DNA of 30,484 nucleotides from JBOFWL01 sp051653605. GTDB taxonomy: Bacteria; Spirochaetota; Brevinematia; Brevinematales; Brevinemataceae. The notes beneath the pieces are model-generated. The model had not been told where the DNA came from, did not search any database, and worked only from the letters and a program-made list of their open reading frames with translations. Within the stretch, counting starts at the first letter, position 1, and every line of letters begins with the position of its first letter. Positions 1 through 6,587 of this stretch are shown here, one piece after another. The position numbers were made by a program, and so were the translations under genes. The DNA lies in contig JBOFWL010000055.1 of assembly GCA_051653605.1 (NCBI GenBank), forward strand, positions 1 through 30,484. The letters run 5' to 3'.

Positions 1-24
1 CAAAATTTAAAGGAGATTAAAAAT

Positions 25-162
25 ATGGCATTTTTTCAATCAGCAATCGGAGTATTACAAACACTTGTTATCGCACTTGGTGCAGGCTTGGGAGTATGGG
101 GAGTCGTCAATTTGTTGGAAGGTTATGGCAACGACAACCCTGGTGCAAATGCTCATGTATGA
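25..162 (+). pseudogene. maff2: maff2, 5' fragment (split by IME insertion)
   Basis: This encodes the first 44 residues of a Maff2-family protein (starts MAFFQSAIGVLQ, then a hydrophobic helix and the signature GYGNDNPGANA). Maff2 proteins are small two-helix membrane proteins that sit just upstream of the VirB6-like gene in Tn1549-type transfer modules; their exact job is not known to me. The start at 25 has a good ribosome binding site (AGGAG at 11-15). After His44 the frame reads Val-stop because the mobile element begins at 157-160. The missing C-terminal half is at 9541-9630. The truncated 45-residue peptide keeps one membrane helix and may still be made. Confidence 0.9.
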
Positions 163-172
163 TAAAGAAGCA
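157..172. other. attL: left junction of the IME
   Basis: The maff2 coding frame stops matching after GCTCAT (151-156). GTA at 157-159 recurs at 9538-9540 and is the probable crossover core, because joining the flanks at GTA restores a continuous frame. GATAAAGAAG at 161-170 is the exact inverse of CTTCTTTATC at 9520-9529, as expected for recombinase binding arms at the two ends. Large serine recombinases usually need only a 2-bp core, so the true core could be GT or TA. Confidence 0.8.
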
Positions 173-304
173 AGATACTAAAAACAAAACATAGACCGCC
201 AGTACCACGCTATTCCGAGTAAAAAACCAAAAGACCGCTGGTTATACACTCCCACAATGTCAAATACCACGAAAACTTTGTACGCTATTTTTTGTTTCTG
301 CTGC

Positions 305-355
305 TTGACAAAATGTAATGAATGTGTTACATTATAAATGTAATCACTTCATTAC
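305..355 (+). promoter_or_regulatory. Promoter with overlapping operator-like repeats, IME left cargo operon
   Basis: TTGACA (305-310), a 17-bp spacer and TACATT (328-333) form a near-consensus sigma-A promoter. GTAATGAA (315-322) and TTCATTAC (348-355) are exact inverted copies flanking the -10 box, and the motif AATGTAA appears twice between. The first gene downstream encodes an HTH repressor-type protein, so autoregulation through these repeats is a reasonable inference. The 140 bases between the junction and this promoter hold no gene that I can support. Confidence 0.7.
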
Positions 356-377
356 TTTTTGGAAAGGAGAGATGACC

Positions 378-581
378 TTGATATGGAATAGGATTAAGGT
401 GCTAAGAGCTGAAAGAGATTGGACACAAGCAGATTTAGCAGATAAAGTTGGGATTTCCCGACAGGCAGTTATATCAATAGAAAAATATAAATATACTCCG
501 TCTTTGGAGTTGGCTTTTAAGATTGCAGAAGTTTTTGGCGTTTCTATTGATGAAGTTTTTGAGCATAGGGAGGACAAATAG
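378..581 (+). CDS. HTH (Xre/YozG-type) transcriptional regulator
   Basis: A 67-residue protein that is almost entirely one helix-turn-helix DNA-binding domain: RAERDWTQADLADKVGISRQAV covers helices 1-3 in two stretches, followed by a conserved LELAFKIAEVFGVSIDEVF tail. This is the small Xre class that regulates its own operon. The TTG at 378 is preferred because it lies 8 bases after AGGAG (365-369) and gives the usual family length; the ATG at 372 is only 2 bases from that site, and an upstream ATG at 318 would fall before the -10 box. It starts a three-gene A+T-rich operon with two small membrane proteins, a frequent pairing in Bacillota whose signal is not known to me. Confidence 0.85.
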   Translation: MIWNRIKVLRAERDWTQADLADKVGISRQAVISIEKYKYTPSLELAFKIAEVFGVSIDEVFEHREDK

Positions 582-582
582 T

Positions 583-897
583 ATGAATGAACAAACTATT
601 TTTTTGATTTTTCTTGTTTCGGCATTAGCTGTAACTTTGGGATTATATTTCTTAAAAGCCAAGAAACAAATGCAATATAAAGGTGATGAACGCTGGAAAT
701 TGATACAGCTTAATGCAAATAATGCTGCGAATATCTCAAATACGGTTCTGATCGTCTTGATTGTGGTGTTACCATTGCTTATAGATAGTCAAACGACATT
801 TACACTACAGAGAGTGGTTACATTTGTGCTGATTTATATTGGAATACGGAATTTGATTGAACTGGTTGCAACGATTTATTTTGACAAGCGGTTATAA
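583..897 (+). CDS. Small membrane protein of the HTH operon
   Basis: A 104-residue protein starting 1 base after the stop of the HTH gene, with AGGGAGG (about 567-573) in front. It has an N-terminal membrane helix (residues about 5-24), a basic/polar cytoplasmic stretch (KAKKQMQYKGDERWKL), a second helix (about 48-67) and a third hydrophobic segment (about 76-95). I cannot name the family with certainty; the layout resembles the uncharacterised membrane proteins that accompany Xre regulators in Bacillota. Tight coupling to the HTH gene suggests it senses or transmits a membrane signal for that regulator, which is inference only. Confidence 0.8.
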   Translation: MNEQTIFLIFLVSALAVTLGLYFLKAKKQMQYKGDERWKLIQLNANNAANISNTVLIVLIVVLPLLIDSQTTFTLQRVVTFVLIYIGIRNLIELVATIYFDKRL

Positions 898-909
898 GGA
901 GGGTACAGG

Positions 910-1086
910 ATGTTTAAGAACAAAAATATTATGCGCGGAATCATTCTGGCGATATTGTTACTTTGCACAGCATATTTGGTATATTCGATTATAGTCAATC
1001 CATTAGGCGAGCATGACATTATACTTGCACTGGCTGTTACAGTGGGATTTATTGCATTAGGACAGGATAAGAAAAAAGAAAGATAA
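910..1086 (+). CDS. Very small two-helix membrane protein
   Basis: A 58-residue reading frame preceded by AAGGAGGG (about 897-903), only 12 bases after the previous gene. It carries two hydrophobic segments (residues about 9-26 and 36-50) separated by a short polar loop (NPLGEHD), and ends in a basic tail (GQDKKKER). The strong ribosome binding site, consistent spacing and hydrophobic pattern support it as a real gene. I do not recognise the family. It is the last gene of the A+T-rich left-end block; the sequence switches to G+C-rich soon after its stop. Confidence 0.72.
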   Translation: MFKNKNIMRGIILAILLLCTAYLVYSIIVNPLGEHDIILALAVTVGFIALGQDKKKER

Positions 1087-1126
1087 ATTTCTGTTTATCG
1101 AATGAATAGCACAGCCGGCCGAGCCA

Positions 1127-1229
1127 GTCAACGGTCAAGATGAACGGCGCATACGCGCCGCCGTTGACAGCCCCGCCCGCCTTTGCTGGTAGGTAATCAA
1201 GGGGCGACAGCAAGGAGTGCTGCCGCCCC
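1127..1229 (+). promoter_or_regulatory. Paired hairpins in the leader of the sigma-like gene
   Basis: First hairpin: GTCAACGG (1127-1134) pairs with CCGTTGAC (1161-1168), enclosing CGGCGC-ATAC-GCGCCG (1145-1160), a perfect 6-bp stem with a 4-base loop. Second hairpin: 1201-1229, GGGGCG/CGCCCC with CAGCA/TGCTG inside. Neither is followed by a T-run, so they are not classic terminators. They mark the start of the G+C-rich IME backbone and lie 30 bases before the sigma-like gene, so a role in mRNA folding or protein binding there is likely. Confidence 0.55.
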
Positions 1230-1258
1230 GCACTATTATTCAGAGAGGGGGAATTTCC

Positions 1259-1681
1259 ATGACCGAAGATGAAGCCTATAAAGTCCATATCCAGTACACC
1301 TTTAACGCCTTTTGCAAGATTGTCATTCGTCACGCAGCAATAGATAAAATTTTGAAGCTGCGCCGGAGGTGGGAACGGGAAGTTTCCCTTGACTATCTGA
1401 TGAATGAGAAGTTTGTCCAGCTTGCCGAGCCGGAGCAACTTGAAGAATATCTTTTTACCGCCTGCGACCAAACCGCCGTTTTGTACCATGCGGAACTTGC
1501 CGCCGCCCTTGCCCTTTTGCCAGAGCAGACGCAGGAAGAAATTTTCCGTTACTATTTCCTGTGCCAGCCGCAGCGAGTGATCGGCGTACATATCGGCCGG
1601 ACACGCAGCACAGCGGGGCGGCATATCCAGCTTGCCTTAAAACGGCTCCGGCGGTTTATGGAGGAAAAAGACCATGAGTAG
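1259..1681 (+). CDS. Sigma-70-like factor of mobile elements
   Basis: A 140-residue protein of the short sigma-70-like class found in Tn916/Tn1549-type and related mobilizable elements. The C-terminal half (residues about 75-135) has the region-4 pattern: an acidic helix, LALLPEQTQEEIFRYYF, then the HTH recognition segment IGVHIGRTRSTAGRHIQLALKRLRRF. The start is the ATG after GAGAGGGGGAA; frame-open sequence upstream lacks a better site. It probably activates transfer or excision genes of the element. It overlaps the next gene by 8 bases, indicating translational coupling. Confidence 0.85.
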   Translation: MTEDEAYKVHIQYTFNAFCKIVIRHAAIDKILKLRRRWEREVSLDYLMNEKFVQLAEPEQLEEYLFTACDQTAVLYHAELAAALALLPEQTQEEIFRYYFLCQPQRVIGVHIGRTRSTAGRHIQLALKRLRRFMEEKDHE

Positions 1682-1871
1682 ACTTCTCCCCTATGAAACA
1701 ATCGTCAAAGCACATGGGGGCGACCCGGACGCAATCGACACCGTTCTTTCCCACTACGCCGGATATATCCGCTACTGTTCCAAAGTACACGGTCAGGTCA
1801 ACGCCGAGGTTGAAGAATATGTGAAGCAGAAGCTAATTGCCGCCCTGTTCAAATTTCGCTTTGACCGATAA
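1674..1871 (+). CDS. Short helix-turn-helix protein (mobile-element HTH_16 type)
   Basis: A 65-residue protein starting inside the end of the sigma-like gene (ATGAGTAG overlap). It matches the small HTH domain proteins that always accompany such sigma-like factors: LPYETIVKAHGGDPDAI at the N-terminus, then a helical segment SHYAGYIRYCSK and a C-terminal KLIAALFKFRFDR. The family (Tn916 Orf8-like) is thought to be regulatory; no catalytic residues are present. Its stop is followed by a hairpin with a T-run at 1913-1948. Confidence 0.82.
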   Translation: MSRLLPYETIVKAHGGDPDAIDTVLSHYAGYIRYCSKVHGQVNAEVEEYVKQKLIAALFKFRFDR

Positions 1872-1912
1872 GCCTTAAAACTGAATACCAGCCGCCCACC
1901 GGCGACCAGCGA

Positions 1913-1948
1913 AAGCAGTAAGTCTGAAAAAGATTTGCTGCTTTTTTT
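1913..1948 (+). terminator. Probable intrinsic terminator after the sigma/HTH pair
   Basis: AAGCAG (1913-1918) pairs with CTGCTT (1938-1943) and is followed directly by seven T residues (1942-1948). The 6-bp stem has a long loop, so strength is uncertain. The same stretch is also the first copy of the degenerate repeat family at 1914-2200. Confidence 0.5.
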
Positions 1949-2200
1949 GTTGCCCGGCTCCGTTTCCGGCCATTTTGCCCTGTTCAGATTGTAGTAGTAA
2001 GTGAAGGAGAAATTTTTCTTCCCCGGCGTTTGGCATTTTTGATTTTTGTCCGTAGTAGGAAGCAAAGAGAAAATAAGCCGTTTTGTTTGGCAAATTTCAA
2101 AATTCGGTGTTGTAGGGAGTAAAAGGAAAAATTCTCTGCCCCGCCGGTTGCTAAAATCCTGTTTCCCGGATTACTAAGGCAAAAGAAAATTTGAAAAGTC
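1914..2200 (+). repeat. Five diverged direct repeats, mostly about 59 bp apart
   Basis: A purine-rich block of the form GTAGTAnGnAGnnAAnGAGAAA recurs at about 1916, 1994, 2052, 2110 and 2169. Four of the copies are spaced 58-60 bases apart and each is followed by a C/G-rich then T-rich half (for example CCCCGGCGTTTGGC, GCCGTTTTGTTTGGC, CCCCGCCGGTTGC). The unit therefore spans the whole period, as in an iteron array. It fills the gene-free stretch between the HTH gene and mobC. No start codon with ribosome binding site supports a gene here. Confidence 0.6.
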
Positions 2201-2490
2201 CCCGTTCAGCGGGTAGCTGGCGGCCTTTCAAATGTATCTTTGGCGAAAGGAAAAAAGGCCGCGCACAGCGGGCTGAAAGCCACGCCCCGTTCGCTCTATG
2301 TACGGAAATCCCGGACAGGGGCAGTCTGCGGCTTACTGAGAGCAAGTTTCTACCACGGTGCCAAAATCCGCAATTCTGCGGTTTTGCCCCTCGCGGGAAA
2401 CTTGTTGGGGAGTGCCTTCCCCAAACCCTGCTTTGCGGCTTGCGCCGCTTATCCCCGCCGCGCTCATGCGGCAAGAAAGGAGGTCACGAC
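2190..2490. other. Candidate oriT: cluster of inverted repeats upstream of mobC
   Basis: This gene-free stretch lies directly before the mobC-relaxase pair and is dense in inverted repeats. CAAGTTTC (2343-2350) and GAAACTTG (2397-2404) enclose CAAAATCCGCA/TGCGGTTTTG (2362-2372 and 2377-2386), a 10-bp stem with one bulged T. TTGGGGA/TCCCCAA lies at about 2404-2423. CCTTTC/GAAAGG and CGGCCTT/AAGGCCG lie at about 2220-2263. Position next to mobC and nested inverted repeats fit an origin of transfer. The nick site itself cannot be placed from sequence alone. Confidence 0.55.
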
Positions 2491-2491
2491 C

Positions 2492-2890
2492 ATGCGAAAG
2501 AAATACAACACACCCCACCGCAGCCGCGTTGTGAAAACCCGGCTGTCAGAAGATGAATACGCCGATTTCACAGCGCGGCTTGCGCCCTATGGTATCAGCC
2601 AGTCGGAATTTCTCCGGCAGGCGATACGGCGCACTACCATACGCCCCGTTATCCATGTGTCGGCGGTCAATGATGAACTGCTTTCCGCTGTCGGGAAGCT
2701 GGCCGCCGAGTACGGCAGGATCGGCGGCAACCTCAATCAGATTGCCCGGTATCTGAACGAGTACGGCGCACCCTACAATGCGCTGTCCGGCGAGGTACGC
2801 GCTGCCATAGCCGACCTTGCCGCCCTCAAGTATGAAGTCTTACAGAAAGTAGGTGACGCGGTTGGCAACACTCAAGCATATCAACTCTAA
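2492..2890 (+). CDS. mobC: MobC-like relaxosome accessory protein
   Basis: A 132-residue protein. The N-terminal part (RVVKTRLSEDEYADFTARL then GISQSEFLRQAIRR) is a ribbon-helix-helix-like DNA-binding module. The C-terminal part has the MobC signature ELLSAVGKLAAEYGRIGGN-LNQIARYLNEYG. MobC proteins bind near oriT, help melt it and recruit the relaxase. The ATG at 2492 has AAAGGAGG (2477-2484) in front; the open frame further upstream (to 2240) runs through the oriT-like repeats and is not believed. It overlaps the relaxase start by 29 bases. Confidence 0.9.
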   Translation: MRKKYNTPHRSRVVKTRLSEDEYADFTARLAPYGISQSEFLRQAIRRTTIRPVIHVSAVNDELLSAVGKLAAEYGRIGGNLNQIARYLNEYGAPYNALSGEVRAAIADLAALKYEVLQKVGDAVGNTQAYQL

Positions 2891-4487
2891 AAACGCCGAC
2901 TACGGAGCCGCCGAACAATACCTGCTTTTTGAGCATGACGAGTTCACCATGAAGCCCGTCCTTGATGAAACCGGCAGGCTTATCCCCCGCGAGGACTACC
3001 GGCTGTCCACGCTGAACTGCGGCGGGGAGGATTTTGCCGTTGCCTGTATGCGGGCAAATCTCCGCTATGGGAAAAACCAGCGGCGGGAAGATGTGAAAAG
3101 CCACCACTATATCATCAGCTTTGACCCACGGGACGGCCCGGACAATGGCTTGACCGTAGACCGGGCGCAGGCATTGGGCGAGAAGTTTTGCGCCGAGCAT
3201 TTCCCCGGCCACCAAGCCCTTGTATGTACCCACCCGGACGGGCATAACCACAGCGGCAATATCCATGTGCATATCGTCATTAACAGCCTGCGGATAGAGG
3301 AAGTCCCGTTCCTGCCCTACATGGACAGGCCAGCCGACACGAAAGCCGGTTGCAAGCACCGCTGTACCGACGCTGCCTTGCGCTACTTCAAGTCCGAAGT
3401 CATGGAAATGTGCCACCGGGAGGGGCTTTACCAAATCGACCTCTTGAACGGCAGCAAGAACCGCGTCACAGACCGGGAGTATTGGGCGCAGAAAAAGGGA
3501 CAGGCCGCGCTGGACAAGCAGAACGCCCCCATGATTGCAGACGGTATCACGCCCCGGCAGACCAAGTTTGAAACGAACAAGGAGAAGCTGCGGCAGACCA
3601 TACGCGCCGCGCTGTCTGCGGCGACCTCATTCGAGGACTTTTCCTCTCTGCTGCTGCGGGAGGGCGTGGCCGTCAAGGAGAGCCGGGGGCGGCTATCCTA
3701 TCTCACGCCGGACAGGACAAAGCCCATTACCGCCCGAAAGCTGGGTGACGACTTTGACCGCGCCGCTGTCTTTGCCGTTTTGGAGCAGAACGCCGCCAGA
3801 GCCGCAGAAAAGCCCGCAGCCATACCCGAATACCCCCGGCATGGGAAAACCGGCATACAGCCCACAAAAGTCCCACAAACCGCCCCGAAACAGGACGGTG
3901 TGCAGCGGCTTGTGGACATTGAGCAGAAAATGGCCGAGGGCAAAGGCCGGGGCTATGAACGCTGGGCGACCATGCACAACCTCAAACAAATGGCCGCGAC
4001 GCTGAATGTGTATCAGGAATACGGCTTCACTTCCCCGGAGCAGTTAGAAGCCGCCGTTGATACCGCCTATCAGGAAATGCGCCAGACCAGCGGCAAGTTG
4101 AAAACGCTGGAAACAAAGCTACAAGGGAAAAAGGAGTTGCAGCAACAGGTACTTGCCTATGCCAAGACCAAGCCCGCCCGCGACGGGCTGAAAGCGCAGA
4201 AATCCGAGAAAGCCCGCGCCGCCTACCGGCAGGCAAATGAGAGCGATTTTATCATAGTCGACGCAGCCGCCCGGTATTTCCGGGAGCATGGCATTACCAA
4301 GCTGCCCGCCCGGAAAGCGTTGCAGGACGAGATCGAGCAGCTTGTTTCCAAGAAATCCAGCCTGTATAACACCTACCACGAACAGAAGCAGCGGTACACG
4401 GAGTTGCAGACCGTCAAGCGGAACATCGACCAGATTTTGCGCCGGAGCGAGCCGCACCGCAGAAAGGAGCAGAGCCATGAGCGATAA
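2862..4487 (+). CDS. VirD2/MobA-type relaxase of the IME
   Basis: A 541-residue DNA-nicking protein that would cut oriT and pilot the strand through a conjugation channel. The N-terminal domain has the relaxase motifs: SHHYIISF (about residues 80-87) and the metal-binding motif III, CTHPDGHNHSGNIHVHIVIN (about 122-141), with the three-histidine set His-x-His. The rest is charged and partly coiled coil (about 385-530), as usual for IME relaxases. The TTG at 2862 gives the conserved start (M)ATLKHINSKNADYG and lies 5 bases after AGGTGA; a GTG at 2853 would sit inside that ribosome binding site. It overlaps mobC upstream and the Cys-rich gene downstream, forming one translationally coupled unit. 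Confidence 0.93.
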   Translation: MATLKHINSKNADYGAAEQYLLFEHDEFTMKPVLDETGRLIPREDYRLSTLNCGGEDFAVACMRANLRYGKNQRREDVKSHHYIISFDPRDGPDNGLTVDRAQALGEKFCAEHFPGHQALVCTHPDGHNHSGNIHVHIVINSLRIEEVPFLPYMDRPADTKAGCKHRCTDAALRYFKSEVMEMCHREGLYQIDLLNGSKNRVTDREYWAQKKGQAALDKQNAPMIADGITPRQTKFETNKEKLRQTIRAALSAATSFEDFSSLLLREGVAVKESRGRLSYLTPDRTKPITARKLGDDFDRAAVFAVLEQNAARAAEKPAAIPEYPRHGKTGIQPTKVPQTAPKQDGVQRLVDIEQKMAEGKGRGYERWATMHNLKQMAATLNVYQEYGFTSPEQLEAAVDTAYQEMRQTSGKLKTLETKLQGKKELQQQVLAYAKTKPARDGLKAQKSEKARAAYRQANESDFIIVDAAARYFREHGITKLPARKALQDEIEQLVSKKSSLYNTYHEQKQRYTELQTVKRNIDQILRRSEPHRRKEQSHER

Positions 4488-4863
4488 GCTGCCCCGCATG
4501 GACTACCGCCAGCACCGGCGGGCGCGGCGGCTGGTGCATGAGTGCTGTAACTACGACGGGGGGAACTGCCTGCTGTTAGATGACGGGGAGCCTTGCGTGT
4601 GTGTCCAGAGCATTTCCCTTTCTCTCATGTGCCGGTGGTTCCGTGTGGCTGTCCTGCCCCTTGACGAGGAACTGGCCGCCGCCCTCTTGTATCGGGGGAG
4701 CCGGAAACGATGTGCCGTCTGCGGCGCGGCCTTTGTCCCCAAGTCAAACCGGGGAAAATACTGCCCGGACTGCGCCGGACGCATGAAGAAAATCAAAGCC
4801 GCCGAGCGAAAGCGGAAACAAAGGCATAAATGTCACGCTTTAGAGCCTTTCAAACCCGCATAA
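4477..4863 (+). CDS. Cysteine-rich VLP domain protein
   Basis: A 128-residue protein starting within the last codons of the relaxase, with AAAGGAG (4463-4469) in front. It is rich in cysteine: C23, C24, C31, C40, C42 and C52 in the N-terminal half, which carries the family feature of an acidic DDGEPCVC turn. A C-terminal four-cysteine zinc finger (C79-x2-C82, C96-x2-C99) is followed by a very basic tail (KAAERKRKQRHK). The family (Cys_rich_VLP) is common beside relaxases in Bacillota IMEs and has no proven function; zinc-dependent DNA or RNA binding is likely from the basic tail. Confidence 0.83.
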   Translation: MSDKLPRMDYRQHRRARRLVHECCNYDGGNCLLLDDGEPCVCVQSISLSLMCRWFRVAVLPLDEELAAALLYRGSRKRCAVCGAAFVPKSNRGKYCPDCAGRMKKIKAAERKRKQRHKCHALEPFKPA

Positions 4864-4975
4864 ATCAAGGCTTTTTTCGTGGGTGTCAAAGGGTGCGCGA
4901 TACATTTATCCTTTTCCCCCGGAAACGCCGTTCTAAATGCGTATAAACGCCCCAAATCCACCCAAAGGAGGAACC

Positions 4976-5734
4976 ATGTCAGACAACCGAAAATACTACT
5001 ACCTCAAGCTGAAAGAGAATTACTTTGACGAGGACGCTATCGTACTGCTGGAAAGTATGCAGGACGGTATCCTCTATTCCAACATTCTCTTGAAACTGTA
5101 CCTGAAATCGCTGAAAAACGGCGGGAAGTTGCAGCTTGATGAAAATATCCCCTACACCGCGCAGATGATTGCCACCATTACCCGCCAGCAAGTCGGCACC
5201 GTAGAGCGAGCCTTGCAGATTTTTATGAAGCTGGGGCTTGTGGAGCCGTTACAGAACGGCGCGCTGTATATGAGCAACATCGAACTGCTTATCGGCCAAT
5301 CCTCTACCGAGGGGGAGCGAAAACGGCGGGCAAGGCTGGCTTTGCAGGAGCAGAAAGCCTTGCCAAAGGCCGGGGCGGACATTTGTCCACCATATCAAGC
5401 GGACATTTGTCCACCAGAGAAAGAGATAGAGAAAGAGATAGAGATAGAAAAAGAGAGAGAGCGAGAGTTAGATACGGGACAGCCCGCCCGCGCTGCCTAT
5501 GGCCGGTATGAAAATGTCTTTCTTTCGCAATCAGAACTGGACGGGCTGAAAGCAGACCTGCCCGACAAATGGAACTACTACATTGACCGGCTATCCTGCC
5601 ATATCGCGTCCAGCGGCAAGCGATACCGCAGCCATGCCGCCACAATCTACAAGTGGGCGCAGGAGGACGCAGCCAAGAAAGCCCCGAAAAAGGGCATACC
5701 AGACTACTCATGCAAGGAGGGCGAGAGTTTATGA
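4976..5734 (+). CDS. Phage replisome organizer-type replication protein
   Basis: A 252-residue protein with the N-terminal domain of phage replisome organizers (residues 1-120: YYYLKLKENYFDEDAIVLLE, ILYSNILLKLYLKSLKNGG, then a winged-helix-like VGTVERALQIFMKLGL). A variable charged linker (about 135-165) contains two copies of ADICPP and a run of Glu/Lys/Ile/Arg. A DnaD-like C-terminal part (about 180-240) ends before the stop. Such proteins bind an origin and bring in the DnaC-like loader, which is the very next gene and overlaps it by 4 bases (ATGA). The start has AAAGGAGG 4 bases upstream. The 112 bases before it hold no gene. Confidence 0.87.
   Translation: MSDNRKYYYLKLKENYFDEDAIVLLESMQDGILYSNILLKLYLKSLKNGGKLQLDENIPYTAQMIATITRQQVGTVERALQIFMKLGLVEPLQNGALYMSNIELLIGQSSTEGERKRRARLALQEQKALPKAGADICPPYQADICPPEKEIEKEIEIEKERERELDTGQPARAAYGRYENVFLSQSELDGLKADLPDKWNYYIDRLSCHIASSGKRYRSHAATIYKWAQEDAAKKAPKKGIPDYSCKEGESL
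5375..5416 (+). repeat. In-gene 24-bp direct repeat plus purine tract
   Basis: GCGGACATTTGTCCACCA occurs at 5375-5392 and again at 5399-5416, a 24-bp period encoding ADICPPYQ and ADICPPEK. Each copy contains the palindrome GGACA-TTTGTCC. It is followed by a long GA-rich simple-sequence tract (about 5417-5467) encoding Glu/Lys/Ile/Arg. Both lie in the linker of the replisome organizer and could change length by slippage without shifting the frame. Confidence 0.75.
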
Positions 5735-6573
5735 AGAACGAAATCAACGCTGTTTTGGAGAATATGACGACTGTTACCCCGGAGCCGGAGGACTACACCG
5801 GCGAGGACGGTTTACTGTACTGCGGCAAGTGCCGTAAGCCGAAAGAAGCCTATTTTGCGCCGGATAAAGCCGCTATCTTTGGCCGTGACCGTCACCTGGC
5901 AGAGTGCGACTGCCAGAGAGCCGCCCGCGAGGAACGGGAGGCCGCCGAGAAGCGGCGCAGGCACCTTGACACCGTGGAGGAACTGAAACGCCGGGGCTTT
6001 ACCGACCCCACCATGCGGGACTGGACTTTTGAGAACGACAACGGCAGGAACCCGCAGGCCGGGATTGCCCGCCGGTATGTGGAGCATTGGGAGGATATGC
6101 GAACCGACAATATCGGCTGCCTGTTCTGGGGCGGCGTGGGAACCGGGAAAAGCTACCTTGCGGGCTGTATCGCAAACGCCCTCATGGAGAAAGAAATCCC
6201 CGTCCACATGACGAATTTTGCCCTTATCCTCAACGACCTTGCCGCCAGCTTTGAGAACCGCAACGAGTACATTTCCCGCCTTTGCCGCTATCCGCTGCTT
6301 ATCCTTGACGACTTCGGCATGGAGCGCGGCACCGAGTACGGGCTGGAACAGGTTTTCAATGTGATTGACAGCCGTTACCGCAGCGGCAAGCCGCTGATCG
6401 TCACGACCAACCTCACGCTGGACGACCTGCGGAACCCGGAGGACACCGCCCATTCCCGGATTTATGACCGCCTGCTTTCCATGTGCGTCCCGGTACGCTT
6501 TACCGGCGACAACTTCCGGCAGGAAGCCGCGCAGCGGAAAATGGAGAGCATGAAGAAACTGATTACCGACTGA
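5731..6573 (+). CDS. DnaC-like AAA+ helicase loader
   Basis: A 280-residue protein. The N-terminal part has cysteine pairs C31-x2-C34 and C59-x-C61, a probable zinc site. The AAA+ ATPase core has Walker A GGVGTGKS (134-141), Walker B LLILDDFG (189-196) and a sensor-1 type stretch LIVTTNLTLDDL. DnaC/DnaI-type loaders place the replicative helicase on an origin. It partners with the replisome organizer just upstream (4-base ATGA overlap), so the IME seems able to start its own replication when circular. Its length and layout match the IstB/DnaC group of mobile elements. Confidence 0.92.
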   Translation: MKNEINAVLENMTTVTPEPEDYTGEDGLLYCGKCRKPKEAYFAPDKAAIFGRDRHLAECDCQRAAREEREAAEKRRRHLDTVEELKRRGFTDPTMRDWTFENDNGRNPQAGIARRYVEHWEDMRTDNIGCLFWGGVGTGKSYLAGCIANALMEKEIPVHMTNFALILNDLAASFENRNEYISRLCRYPLLILDDFGMERGTEYGLEQVFNVIDSRYRSGKPLIVTTNLTLDDLRNPEDTAHSRIYDRLLSMCVPVRFTGDNFRQEAAQRKMESMKKLITD

Positions 6574-6587
6574 AAGGAGTATTGCCT

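Noticed and set aside
318..377. ATG at 318 as the start of the HTH gene
   Set aside because: It lies upstream of the -10 box of the only good promoter and adds residues absent from the family.
1049..1624. Long antisense open frame across the sigma-like gene
   Set aside because: It lies opposite a well-supported gene in G+C-rich DNA, where chance open frames are common, and shows no family motif.
1793..2474. Open frames on both strands in the region before mobC
   Set aside because: They coincide with the repeat array and inverted repeats, lack ribosome sites and encode low-complexity sequence.
2240..2491. N-terminal extension of the MobC frame upstream to 2240
   Set aside because: It runs through the inverted repeats before mobC, has no ribosome site, and the ATG at 2492 has a strong one and gives the family length.
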